Below, piece by piece: positions 1 to 10,218 of a stretch of DNA of 64,000 bases. This DNA comes from Lodderomyces elongisporus. Taxonomy: Eukaryota > Ascomycota > Pichiomycetes > Serinales > Debaryomycetaceae. The notes below the pieces were generated by a model, which saw only the letters and a program-made list of their open reading frames with translations, was not told the DNA's origin and made no database searches. Location of the stretch: contig NC_083678.1 in NCBI RefSeq assembly GCF_030384665.1, positions 186,001-250,000 of the forward strand. Direction: 5' to 3'. Both the position numbers and the translations under genes were made by a program. How positions within the stretch are numbered: position 1 is the stretch's first letter; every line of letters begins with the position of its first letter.

Positions 1-46
1 TACCTAACGTCTATTCAACAACACTACTGTGATACCCTACAACATA

Positions 47-1596
47 ATGAACTCTAACGCGTATGTTGCAAAAAAAAAACAACAACTTATAATTACCCTC
101 CTTTAAAAAATAAAATAATTAGCAATTTGCAGTTTACTAACAAACATTTCCTTTTTAGAAATATCCTTCCACCAGCAAATGGTAAAAAGTTATGGAGAGT
201 GAAAAGAACACCTTCTATGTCGAGTACTTCTTCAAAGAGCTCTACATCTTCTTCCATCTCCTCATCTAACAACTCAAACACTACACAAAGCGAGACTTCC
301 CTCGAATGCCTCAACAACTCCTTGAGAATTGCTGCTGCTGCTCAAGGCGGCCTTACAATTAGAAGACCACCTTTGAGAAGACCAAAGAACAAGCCAGGCA
401 AACCAAAGAGCTTTGTGTTTGTTGACTTGTCACCTATCAAATCCGACGAAGAGGCTGAAGTTGTTGAATCGACAAAGAAAGTGGAAGCCAAGAAGGAGGA
501 ACAAGAGCAAGTTAGCTTTAGTGGTGCACACCAATTGCCTTCGCCTACTTCTTCATTGGAGGACTCATTATCCATTGACGATTCACTCTTTGACTTGCCA
601 ACATTGAACTACGAGATGGAGTCAAACACCAGTGTGTCAACTAGCCCCGACATGGAATTGGGATTGGGAATCATGAATTTGGGAATTGACTGGAACCAAC
701 CACAATCATTCCAACAACAAGAGCAACAACAAGAGCAACAAGCACCAGTTCCAGCACCAGTTTCGGCACCCGCACCATTGCCACAACAACAGGATTACTT
801 ATCTCAACAATTGTATGGCTACCAACAAGCTATGATGCAACAACACTTGCAAATCCAGCAATTGCAACAACAATTACTTCAACAACAACAGCAGATGCAA
901 GTGCCTATTCTCCACTCAACACCACAATTGCAATCGCTTCCTCAACTTCCATCTACAAATGACCTTCAATCACCATTCCAATCACCAATCAAGAAGAAAA
1001 AGAGAGCCACCTCATTATCCTCATCATCATCATCATCCATCCAGTTCAAAACATACAAGCCAAAACACACAAGAACAGTTTCTGAAGCATGCATCAAAAA
1101 ACCAACATCTTTACACAAGAAACAAGGACCTCCACCACACTCAAGATCAAAGAGCTTGCCTTATGCTACACCAGTAACCACAGCACAAGCATATGTGCCA
1201 GAGTTTAAGCCTATGGAAATGCAACAAACCGAATCCTCAGTTTCTGATGTGATGAATGATTTCATGATGTTGAATGAAATGTCCATGTCACTCACAAACT
1301 CTGTCAACTCTACAAATACCTACGCAGAAGCTCAATTAACTCCAGCATCATCGTATTGCGAGGAGGTTGAAGAGTTTACCAAACCATCCTTTCCAAGCGT
1401 AGAGTTATCATGTGGATTTGAAGAGTTTTTGGCTCCAATAGTCCCAGCTTCAGCAATGCCAATGCCAATGCCAATGCAAAACCAGAACCAATCTCAAAAC
1501 CAAACAGTGTTGCCACAGCAACTGAAAATGGGCTTGGGACTCACTGGATTTGCCGGATTTAATGAGTTTGAGTTAGGTACATTTGTTCAAATTTAA
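47..1596 (+). CDS. Spliced Gln/Ser-rich protein of unknown function
   Basis: Two exons join in frame: 47-60 (ATG at 47) and 159-1596, giving 483 residues. The intron at 61-158 carries perfect yeast signals (GTATGT, TACTAAC, TTTTAG). Without it the reading frame has only a TTG at 127. An in-frame stop at 5-7 fits a start at 47. The protein opens with a Ser-rich stretch, then a basic-hydrophobic segment with RRPPLRRPKNKPGKPKSF followed by FVFVDLSPIKSDEE, which looks like the most conserved part. Next come Gln-rich tracts (about residues 180-290), a basic Ser-run patch with SPIKKKKRATS, an SRSKSLP motif and a Met/Gln-rich C-terminus. The composition resembles fungal transcriptional regulators, and SP motifs suggest phosphorylation, but I do not recognise the family and assign no function. 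It is convergent with the next gene. Confidence 0.82.
61..158 (+). other. Spliceosomal intron of the first gene
   Basis: This is a 98-base intron. The donor GTATGT is at 61-66, the branch point TACTAAC at 135-141, and a pyrimidine-rich tract ends in the acceptor AG at 157-158. It splits codon 5 after the second base (GC|A) and restores the frame with exon 2 at 160. It is the only well-supported intron I see in the window. Confidence 0.85.
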
Positions 1597-2930
1597 ATTA
1601 GCCAGAAGAACAATAGAGAGCAATAGAGAGTAATGGTTTACCTCAATTAATTTTTGATTCCACTGGTTGGAGATTGATTGTTGCCTAAACAATTTTGTTT
1701 TTCAGTTCGACTTTTGATTTTTTTATTATAATTTTTTTTTTTTATTGTTCCCAATTCCCCCCGTTTTTTTTATATATATACATTACCCGTTACGTTTATT
1801 AATACCCCTCATTCCCAATTTTTACCCCACTTTCCATACTTTAAAGTTTAAATGATTATATTTTCCCTCCCGAGTTTTTCATCATTGTCACAATTTCAAG
1901 ATTATTCATTTTTCGTGTTGTACTAAATACACACACACACACACATTTCGGTTCACATATTTCAAATAATTTTTTTTTCGGTTTATATCCCAGATTTCGG
2001 TTGATCAATTGATCATTTACATTTACGTTTACATTTGCACAGTTATTCCTGTTTGCTATTTTTTTATTTTTTATTCATTTTTTCGGTTGCGAAAAAAAAA
2101 AGAAAAATTAAAACAGTTTCGGTTTTGGCATTATTATATGCACATTTATTTTATTTTTTATTTTCCTACATTTTTACCTTTGACTTGAAAAACGCTTTCA
2201 CCATTACAAAATTTCGGTTCAATAAATCTTGAGATACTCGAGGGAATATATTTAATAGACTTTTTATTACATTTAGACATTTTTGTTAATAGTATAAATT
2301 TTATTTATTTTGGATTATCTAAGTTTCTTTTTTTTTTATTTTCTCCAAGCGCTTCCACCTTTTACTATACCAATTATACTTTCCTTCCTATTCTTTCTTT
2401 TTCTTTCTTTCGCCCCACCGTTCTTTTCCTTTATTTCTTTTTAATTTCAGCATTTTTCCGTTCTTGCCGTGCACGTGATCCACAAAATGAATTTTAAATT
2501 GATCTACAGAACAAATTATACTACAACATTGCTGCTAGCTTGGTGCACTTGTTAATTACGATACCCCTTTTACCACAACATTGTTCAGAACTCATAATTT
2601 TTTTTAAGAAAATTACTTGCATTGGTAAAGAAAATAAACAACATTTATAGCTAAAGGAGTATTAGTTCGAGTTGGAAAAGGTCAAGTCAATACCTTTTGA
2701 CCTTTTCTCTCATTGTGAAAATGAAGAGTTGTATATTTGCATTGAGAGAGCATAAAGTCAAATGAAAAAAGAAAATATGAAACAAAAATAAAAAAATACA
2801 TCCAAAACGTGAAACTTGTCATTAAATTTTAGTTTTATAATACAATATGTATAGTTTGTTTGTGTGTGAAAAGACAGAAAAAAAACGAAACAACAAAAAG
2901 TCACCTAGTTTCTTATTATCTACTCAACCA
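1597..2930. other. Gene-free interval between convergent genes
   Basis: AT-rich 3' flanks with poly-T tracts and a short CA run near 1930. A phrase like TTTCGGTT recurs several times between 1945 and 2220. A CACGTG box sits at 2472-2477 and an inverted repeat at 2676-2706. No supported gene; short open frames here lack good starts or composition. Confidence 0.6.
2676..2706. repeat. Perfect 10-bp inverted repeat (hairpin)
   Basis: AAAAGGTCAA at 2676-2685 is the exact reverse complement of TTGACCTTTT at 2697-2706, separated by 11 bases. It could form a stem-loop in the shared 3' region of two convergent genes. A role in 3'-end formation or factor binding is only inference. Confidence 0.5.
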
Positions 2931-4397
2931 TTAGTCAAGCATCTCTTTAATTGAAGCTAGTTTCTCACTTATCAGGGTAGGCACACCAGAGTCATATTCA
3001 TTCTTAAACAATTCAATCACATCTCTACCCAACTCAATCTGCCTTGCTGAAAACTCTTCCTTAATCCTTTCAACTTTTTCGAAATGATCATCAATAATTC
3101 TTGTGATTTGGTTCTTCACCAACTCATTGTCCTTTTTAATCGTCAGAAGCACATTAGACGCATGTGCAAATACAGACTCAATCACATTGCAAGCCTTTTG
3201 AAGTTTAGCATCACCACTATTCTCACTTTCCGCCCGCAAATTCTCAATCTGATCAGCCAATACAGCCAGCACTTCTTCCAACTGCGACGAGTTGGAGAAG
3301 GAGTCAATAAGATGCGAAGAAGAACCATGCTCCTCCAATAATTTGTTTACTGCTGCCGCGGCCGATGCGGCCGATGCAGCCGATGCAGCTGACACAGCAG
3401 ATGACGACGCAGTAGCTCGTGCATTCTTGTGTTGACGAGGCGGGAAGCTTCCTTTCACAAGATTGCTATTCTCCAACTTCAATTGCTTAATCTTGTCGCT
3501 TAACTCGTGTAATTCAAGCAATGCAGCTTCAAACTCTTCTTGTGGACTATCAACAGTAATGTGACGAAAATTGTAATAGTCATCAGCATCTATTTCTGCA
3601 AGCGTACCGGGGATGATGTGTGGGTGCAAATTGATACCATTTGCCAATTCCTTAAGTCGGCGAGCTTCAGCTTTTCTAATAGCAGCAACCAATTGACGTT
3701 GTAATGTACGCACGGTGGGCACAATAAAGTTTGTATTGTTCTGCTCTTTAAATTTCAAATCATAATACTTGTTTTGGATAATCTCCCATTTCTTGGTTTG
3801 ACTAAGCGACCTGTTTCCCACATATTTGAATGGCTTGACCTCTACAATAAGGTAAAGAATCAACTTAACATCCTCGGCTGACAATTTCATCCTATGCGGA
3901 TTCTTGATATTGTTTATATGAGCCAACGCTTGCGACATTGTGTTTCCAGTAATTGTATCGTAATCAGAAGGAGATGTAGGAACAGCAGAGGAAGCAAGAG
4001 TCCCAGCTTGGTTCGACAAACTGTGTTGTTGTTGTTGTTGTTGTTCTTGATGATGTTGCTGTTGCTGTTGATGTTGATGATGAAGAAGTTGCTGCTGCTG
4101 CTGCTGCTGCTGTTGTTGTTGTTGCCTCTTACCAAGAGCAGCAACTGCTGCCGATTGTGCAGCTGCCGACTGTGCAGCAGCAGCAGATTCAGCTGCTAAA
4201 CCTTGATAATCAATTGAAGCATGATCGGGATGGTGGTCCGAGGAGTCATGGCTAGCATCGACATCGACATCGGCTCCAACACCTGAGGAAGAGTTCATAG
4301 AATCATCTTTAGTCCTAGTTCCTAAGACCTGCAGATCCGCAGAATCCGTCTGTCCGCGAAGGTGATGAGGATGATGATGCTGACTTGAGGAAGACAT
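2931..4397 (-). CDS. Poly-Q/His protein with Myb/SANT-like segment and C-terminal coiled coil
   Basis: A 488-residue protein starting at the ATG at 4397 (MSSSSQHHH); the frame extends 10 codons further only to a TTG. The N-terminal third is low complexity: His, Ala (AESAAAAQSAAAQS) and Gln/His runs. Residues about 166-250 form the compact conserved-looking part, with LILYLIVEVKPFKYVG, a KKWEIIQNKY Trp-centred helix and RTLQRQLVAAIRKAEARR. This spacing resembles Myb/SANT-like or trihelix DNA-binding domains. A short poly-Ala/Ser run precedes a C-terminal coiled coil (about 330-488) rich in Leu/Glu/Lys. The likely role is a nuclear DNA-binding protein, but that is inference from composition and I cannot name an orthologue. 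It is convergent with the spliced gene at 47-1596. Confidence 0.85.
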   Translation of the reverse strand: MSSSSQHHHPHHLRGQTDSADLQVLGTRTKDDSMNSSSGVGADVDVDASHDSSDHHPDHASIDYQGLAAESAAAAQSAAAQSAAVAALGKRQQQQQQQQQQQQLLHHQHQQQQQHHQEQQQQQQHSLSNQAGTLASSAVPTSPSDYDTITGNTMSQALAHINNIKNPHRMKLSAEDVKLILYLIVEVKPFKYVGNRSLSQTKKWEIIQNKYYDLKFKEQNNTNFIVPTVRTLQRQLVAAIRKAEARRLKELANGINLHPHIIPGTLAEIDADDYYNFRHITVDSPQEEFEAALLELHELSDKIKQLKLENSNLVKGSFPPRQHKNARATASSSAVSAASAASAASAAAAVNKLLEEHGSSSHLIDSFSNSSQLEEVLAVLADQIENLRAESENSGDAKLQKACNVIESVFAHASNVLLTIKKDNELVKNQITRIIDDHFEKVERIKEEFSARQIELGRDVIELFKNEYDSGVPTLISEKLASIKEMLD

Positions 4398-5214
4398 AGC
4401 TGAGGAGAATGAAGCAATTGGTTGCAAAAAATTCCAATGGAAATGTGGAGTGTCGTGAATAACAGAAGTGAGTGTCTATTATGGTTTGTTTGGGTTTTTT
4501 TTCGTCTTTTCGTCTTTTCATCTCCGTTTTTTTTTTTTATTTCTTTTTTTGCTCTCTCCCCCCTTTTGTTTCACAGATTGTTGTCCGGAATGTTGTGACT
4601 TTGTCACGACAGTGGGGGTAAAAAGAAAAAAAAATAGAAAAACAATAATTTAAAATTTGGATGACAAGTCACACATTATTAATTATTTTTTTGACAATAA
4701 ATACACGACAATACAACTAAAGATCTTGACACCATGATACTGAAAGCAGATTATGTATTATTACGTACTCTAAGTAAAATTTAGTTAATCAAATCTAGGG
4801 TAACTGCTACACAATCTATACAAGACCGTACTCTACAAAGAATTGTTTAATACATCATTGGAGTTTACTGCGGTGCATGATTGACTATGAGGTGTTCAAC
4901 AATATTTAAGTATCAAATGTGGATCAAACCCACTTACACCAATTCGCAGGCAATCTCTAATACAATAACATATTTAGACCTTTGCCGAAATTTACGGATG
5001 GTGCCTAACTCAAATATATATAACCCGGACTTGGCAACAAGGACAAAAAAAGTACAGTCTCTTTTTTGTTTGTCTTCCTTGTTCATCCACCAAGACATCT
5101 ACTTACTAGTCTTCCCGATAAACAGCTTATCTTCCCATTTATTTATTTTTCTTCTTTTCCCTTTTGTTGCTATTTCTTCGTTTACTTTCTTTCTTTTTTC
5201 TTTTTCTTTTTTTT
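4398..5214. other. Gene-free interval upstream of the poly-Q/His gene
   Basis: Holds the promoter side of the minus-strand gene ending at 2931 and the 3' flank of NAM7. A T/C-rich stretch (about 4490-4570) lies just upstream of the start, and another T-rich stretch (about 5060-5215) abuts the NAM7 stop. No tRNA or coding region recognised. Confidence 0.5.
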
Positions 5215-8148
5215 TTAAAAATTCAATCCGGCTGCAAATGAACTTGTAATACTTCTAATATCATCCTCAATATTCTCGCCATTATACCTGGCTCCCTCAA
5301 ACTTTTTGTCTAGCTTGTTCAATTTGCTGTAGAAATTGGCACTAATGGAATTTGAATCATTATAGTAATTCAGCTCATTATTCAATGCTGGCCACAATTC
5401 GTCCCGAAGATTCTGTTGACGTTGAGCTTCTAAGTTCCTCGAGCCTCCATACGCACTCAAAGGAGCAGCTCCATCTTCATATGCCACCATGCTTGCACTA
5501 TCCAAAGTAGCTGATGAGAATGCACTCGTTTGGGGTGCGGCAAAAGGCACCTTCTTCTGACCTGGTTTGACATTTCTTGGCGCATAATTATTCAATTGAA
5601 CCATTGACAACTGCAAATTATCCAAAGGCCCATCAACCAAACATCCCTTTTCACGGAAATGAATCAACAAATGATTCCATAACTTGTTACGACACAATGC
5701 TCTGGGATTTCCGAGAATAAGCAAACCATACTTGGCTCTTGTTAAGGCAACATTTAATCTTCTTGGATCACTCAAAAACCCGATACTTTGCGAATCGTTG
5801 GCACGAACACAACTCAAAATGATGAAATCCTTCTCACGGCCTTGGAAAGCATCAACACTGGTGATTTCCACTTCCAAATACTGATCACGTTTATCCAATA
5901 TAGTAGAGTTTATAGACATAAACTGTACCAAATATGCACGCTGGCCTTCATACGGAGTTATAACACCAATTTGTTCGGGCTTGATTCCATCCTTGAATAA
6001 TCTTGTGATGATCCTCTCCACATTCATTGCCTCAACTCTATTCAAATAAGAGTTTCCACTTCCACTCAACTCTTCTCTACCATAATTGGCCCAAAACATC
6101 ATTGGTGTATCAAGAACTGGCCATGGAAACATTGCCTCTTCAACCAATCTATCCTTACTGGTAACACCATTTTGAAGCGAGCCTTCATAAAACATATTAC
6201 TTGGGAATTCAGACAAACATGGATGCATCCTATACTGAACCTCCAACCTAATAGGAACATGGCCAAGGAAAACCAACCTTTCAAACAAGGACTGCTTCAA
6301 ACCAGCATCAGCAGCCTTTCTGTCCAAAATAACAGGACCCAACTGTTGATGGTCTCCAACAAGTATCACTTGCTTAGCTCCTTTCACAATAGGAATCAAT
6401 ACTTCGGGCTCTGATGCTTGTGTACTTTCATCAATCAACACAGTTCTAAACTTGAATTGTGCCAATCTCTTATCGGCAGCACCAACACAAGTACAACAAA
6501 CAACATCGGCTTTGCTCAAGATCTTCAACTCAGATGTTCGTAAATTTCTAATAAAACTCTTGGAATCCTCCATTGATAATTCACCAACTTCGTTCTTCAA
6601 CTTCAACAACTTCTTCAATTCACCCTTTGCAGTCTTGCTAACAATGTTGTGCAATGCAAGATGACCTACCGAACTTTCCACATCTTCACGTGACTTTGCA
6701 GTAAGACGCACGACCTTCAACCCCAAGGTATCCAACTTAGCGGCCAAATGATCAACTGCAACATTAGATGGAGCACAAACTAGTATTTTTTCCTTGTTCG
6801 AGCGTGACAAGTGATAAATAATTGTTGCCGAAGTAACCGTTTTACCCGTACCTGGAGGACCCTGAATCAAAGACAATGGTCTTTGCAAAACTGATCTTAC
6901 GGCATTTGTTTGCGAAATATTCAACTCCGTCAATTTGGGGTGTGAAAATTTCTTTGGCAACGTAATATCGAATTCGATAGGTGCAACATCATGACCCAAT
7001 AGCTTGTGATAGATGTAGGACGAGACAGACTCTTCATCGGTTGCAAAATCCTTCATTGCCTGTTGCATACGGTCATACGAAGTTCCTTTCCAAACAAACT
7101 CTGCAGTAAAGCCATTGGTCAAGTTTGTAGGTGGTGGAATTTTGGATGGATTAAGCTCCAAAGTGAATTCCTCTTGATACGAGTTGGGCAATCTCAAAAT
7201 GAAACCAGAACCTTCCCATGGTTCCTGTTGGCTTCCATTGTATCTCAAGATAATCTCATCACCAACAGCAACTTTTAAATTGGTAGTTTCATAAGTCATG
7301 AGGGTAAAGCTGGCCAAATGTCTATTGTTCAATCCCAATGCCCATTTGACTTGAATATGTTCTAAAGCTTGCGATTCCTTCAAGTTCTTATCATAATCAG
7401 CCTCCAACTTGACCAAAGGACCAAAAGATCTTTGATATTGGAATCCATCATTGTATCTCATCAAGATTGGCAATACCTCCTCCTCTTGAACATCATTGTT
7501 GTTAACATCGTTTATTGTGGCATCCCTGTTTAGTCTCCATTGTGCCTCTAATTTGGAAATTTGTTGCGGAGTAACTTGTCTTGCATTAATCAAACCTTCT
7601 TCACCTGGTGGAGGAGCCAACCAGGATAGAAATTGACGATCCTCAATGAGCGATTGCCAGTGGCTAGTGTCCCAATTTATATCCTTAGATCTTGCACATG
7701 GCAAACGACACAAGATTACAACCACGGATTCCTGTTTCGCAGAGACAAACCCCAACATGAATACATTTTTGTTTCCACAATTGTAACATTCCAATGTAGT
7801 TTCACCAAGGTCAGATTCTTCATGCAAACTAACTTGATTATGACGAGACATTACCAAATGAGTCACTATATGCGAGCTCGACGAGTTTGTTTTATCATTA
7901 CAGAACCACTTGTTACATGTGTTACACTTGATAACTGCATTGGGTGTATCTACACCACAGTATGCACATGCATGTTCGCAAACTTCTTGTCCTTCTTCAC
8001 CTTCTTGTCCATCGACTAAACCGCTGGTATTTTCATTAGTTTGATCGACTATAGCATTGTGATGACTATGATGATGTTGGTCATGGACGCTGTTGTCATG
8101 AAATCCTTCAAAGTCATACTGACGATCTTCTCCAAACACTGTACTCAT
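5215..8148 (-). CDS. NAM7: UPF1-family RNA helicase, nonsense-mediated decay
   Basis: A 977-residue ATP-dependent 5'-3' RNA helicase, the core factor of nonsense-mediated mRNA decay, acting in the cytoplasm with Upf2 and Upf3. The N-terminal Cys/His zinc domain (about 57-150) shows [18 protein letters not shown] and CYNCGNK; it binds Upf2. Then come the 1B regulatory insertion and two RecA folds: Walker A GPPGTGKT (430-437), CAPSNVAVD, the DEAD-like box LIDEST (about 572-577), [21 protein letters not shown] and the [10 protein letters not shown] and [11 protein letters not shown] motifs (about 765-806). Length and order match yeast Nam7. The N-terminal tail is His/Asp-rich and the C-terminal tail is variable. 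The ATG at 8148 is the first Met, just before the acidic leader. It is divergent from TFB3. Confidence 0.97.
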   Translation of the reverse strand: MSTVFGEDRQYDFEGFHDNSVHDQHHHSHHNAIVDQTNENTSGLVDGQEGEEGQEVCEHACAYCGVDTPNAVIKCNTCNKWFCNDKTNSSSSHIVTHLVMSRHNQVSLHEESDLGETTLECYNCGNKNVFMLGFVSAKQESVVVILCRLPCARSKDINWDTSHWQSLIEDRQFLSWLAPPPGEEGLINARQVTPQQISKLEAQWRLNRDATINDVNNNDVQEEEVLPILMRYNDGFQYQRSFGPLVKLEADYDKNLKESQALEHIQVKWALGLNNRHLASFTLMTYETTNLKVAVGDEIILRYNGSQQEPWEGSGFILRLPNSYQEEFTLELNPSKIPPPTNLTNGFTAEFVWKGTSYDRMQQAMKDFATDEESVSSYIYHKLLGHDVAPIEFDITLPKKFSHPKLTELNISQTNAVRSVLQRPLSLIQGPPGTGKTVTSATIIYHLSRSNKEKILVCAPSNVAVDHLAAKLDTLGLKVVRLTAKSREDVESSVGHLALHNIVSKTAKGELKKLLKLKNEVGELSMEDSKSFIRNLRTSELKILSKADVVCCTCVGAADKRLAQFKFRTVLIDESTQASEPEVLIPIVKGAKQVILVGDHQQLGPVILDRKAADAGLKQSLFERLVFLGHVPIRLEVQYRMHPCLSEFPSNMFYEGSLQNGVTSKDRLVEEAMFPWPVLDTPMMFWANYGREELSGSGNSYLNRVEAMNVERIITRLFKDGIKPEQIGVITPYEGQRAYLVQFMSINSTILDKRDQYLEVEITSVDAFQGREKDFIILSCVRANDSQSIGFLSDPRRLNVALTRAKYGLLILGNPRALCRNKLWNHLLIHFREKGCLVDGPLDNLQLSMVQLNNYAPRNVKPGQKKVPFAAPQTSAFSSATLDSASMVAYEDGAAPLSAYGGSRNLEAQRQQNLRDELWPALNNELNYYNDSNSISANFYSKLNKLDKKFEGARYNGENIEDDIRSITSSFAAGLNF

Positions 8149-8962
8149 TTATCCTATGATCACTGTCATTAATAAAAAAAAAAGGAAAAGAAGAAGAAGA
8201 GGAAGAAGAAGACTTTCGTTTATAGGTAGACTTTATGCTTCTCTATTTTTTGTTTTTCAGTTTGGTTAGTCAAACGAAAATAGGTAAAGAGATTGCAACT
8301 TTTTTTTTTTTCTCTTTTCCCTTTTTTTTCTAATGATAATTTTTCTTTTGTCTTTCTTTTTTTTTTTTATTTTATTTTTTTTATTTTTCGTTTCCCAAGT
8401 TTACACTTCTCGGTTGCCGTTTTTTTTTTCACTTTTTCTTTCCAGCATTCTTCACTTGACAGTGTGCGGCAGTACTTGGGGAAGAGATGTTGGGAAATTG
8501 AGGTTGAGAAGACACCCAGTTGTTCAATATTATGAGCTAGGAAATTTTAGTAGAGTTGAATCTTAGTTCCCTTTATTTTTGAAGTATTAACACTCTATAG
8601 ATTTACTTTATATAGATTACATTCTTTTTTTGTAAAGGTCATTACAAGTTTTTTTTTTGCCATTTGCAACTTGACTCTCATAAAAGTTACGCAAAAACAA
8701 CACATACTTTTGCACATACATTTGCACATACGCTTTCTCTTTTCTTCTCCCTCTCCCTCTCCCTCTCTCTCTCTCCATTTGTCTTGATAACTCAGAAAGC
8801 TTTTAAATTTATAAATATCCCTTCAGATCTCTAATTCCTCAAAAGTTCAAAAAGCCATTTATACAATCCCCGAATATAAAACTAAGGCAACTTTGTTGCA
8901 CCTCTTTTACATAATAATAATAAGAATAAAAAACAAAATCAATCAAATTCAAAATAGTAACG
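8149..8962. promoter_or_regulatory. Divergent promoter region of NAM7 and TFB3
   Basis: 814 bases between two divergent starts. It holds T-rich tracts (about 8300-8450), a CT-repeat (about 8745-8780) and an A-rich leader immediately before the TFB3 ATG. Open frames at 8293-8566 are translations of the poly-T tract and are not genes. Confidence 0.5.
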
Positions 8963-10135
8963 ATGTTGCAAGTAAACGAAGGTATGATTCATCTACACAC
9001 CTTGCAAGGCAGAGGCAACAAAAAAAACAAAGGTAAATACAAACAACGGCGAATTAATACTAACAGCAAATTTCTAGATCAACTCAAGGATATGTGTCCG
9101 ATATGTAAGACGGACAAGTATCTTTCACCAAACATGAAGTTTCTTGTTAATCCGGAATGTTACCACAAAATATGCGAATCTTGTGTGGACCGAATATTCT
9201 CTTTGGGACCAGCTCCATGTCCGTACCCGAAATGCGGCAAGATTCTTCGAAAGAACAAATTCAAGCAACAGATCTTTGAAGATTTGGTGATTGAAAAGGA
9301 GATTGATATACGGCGAAGAGTTGGGGCAATATATAACAAGACTGAAGAGGATTTCTCTGATTTGAAGGAGTTTAATAGTTATTTGGAAAACATTGAAGAA
9401 ATTGTGTTTAAACTAAGCAACGGGGTCGATGTTGAAAAGACAGAAGAGGAATTAAGCAAGTACGAAGAGGAACATAGGTTGGAAATTTTAGAAAAGAATA
9501 TGCGAGAGTCGCAAAAGAATGCTGACTTGGCCAAGTACCAGGATGCAATGGAGCAATTGAAGCAAGAGAAATTGAGGATTCAGAAAAAGATGGAACAAGA
9601 AGATTTAGAGTTCAAGAGGTTGCAGCAACAGGAGTTGTTGGAAAAGATGACGAATAGTTCAATGAGCAGTGACGAGTTGATTAAACTCCAGCAAGAACGA
9701 CTAAACAAACGTGACATACAACGTAAGAAACAATTGCAGAATATAAATAGCCAGCTTGAACAACGGTTTAACGTTACCAATCCACTCAGCAAGCCAGTTG
9801 CTGATAACCTGAAAGCTACACCATTTACGCCATTTAATGGAGATAGGGACTTGAAGAGGAAATACAGCTTATTGAGTATTCCTACATCAGTTGACGAGTA
9901 TATGCACATCGAGAACAATTCGAAAGACAGCTATTATGATCCATACGTGTTTGATTTGGCCAAGAGGAAAGAGTATTTGGGAGCAGGCTGGAGATTAACC
10001 AACGTGTTTGAACGAGCTCTTGACGAAGCATTCTGTGGCTTGGGATGCAACATTGAAGCAGAGAAAAAGAAGGAAGGAAGAGCTAAGGAAAAAGAAAAAA
10101 GAAAAGAAAAGGAAAGCAACTTGTTAATGGTATAA
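8963..10135 (+). CDS. TFB3: TFIIH / CDK-activating kinase assembly factor (MAT1 family)
   Basis: A 390-residue subunit of TFIIH that links the kinase module (Kin28-Ccl1) to the core complex in RNA polymerase II initiation and nucleotide-excision repair. A C3HC4 RING begins with MCPICKTDKYLSPNMKFL (about residues 44-61) and continues with CYHKICESCVDRIF and CPYPKCGK, closely matching yeast Tfb3. The MAT1 centre follows (RRRVGAIYNKTEEDF, then KTEEELSKYEEEH), then a long Gln/Lys/Glu coiled coil (about 165-260) and the conserved ATPFTPFNGDRD motif near 293-304. The C-terminal part contains GLGCNIEAE. Compared with S. cerevisiae it has a basic N-terminal extension of about 35 residues before the RING and a Lys/Glu-rich C-terminal tail. 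Confidence 0.96.
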   Translation: MLQVNEGMIHLHTLQGRGNKKNKGKYKQRRINTNSKFLDQLKDMCPICKTDKYLSPNMKFLVNPECYHKICESCVDRIFSLGPAPCPYPKCGKILRKNKFKQQIFEDLVIEKEIDIRRRVGAIYNKTEEDFSDLKEFNSYLENIEEIVFKLSNGVDVEKTEEELSKYEEEHRLEILEKNMRESQKNADLAKYQDAMEQLKQEKLRIQKKMEQEDLEFKRLQQQELLEKMTNSSMSSDELIKLQQERLNKRDIQRKKQLQNINSQLEQRFNVTNPLSKPVADNLKATPFTPFNGDRDLKRKYSLLSIPTSVDEYMHIENNSKDSYYDPYVFDLAKRKEYLGAGWRLTNVFERALDEAFCGLGCNIEAEKKKEGRAKEKEKRKEKESNLLMV

Positions 10136-10218
10136 TACAAATTATTCAAGCGTGAATATGTATTCACGTACTTATATAGATGCATTTATGTATACACACA
10201 ACTATGTATACAATTAAA

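Noticed and set aside
3894..4199. Open frames antisense to the poly-Q/His gene (Leu-rich)
   Set aside because: They are reverse translations of CAG/CAA repeats and have no independent support.
8293..8566. Phe/Ser-rich open frames in the NAM7-TFB3 gap
   Set aside because: Translations of poly-T tracts; composition is not protein-like and there is no conserved motif.
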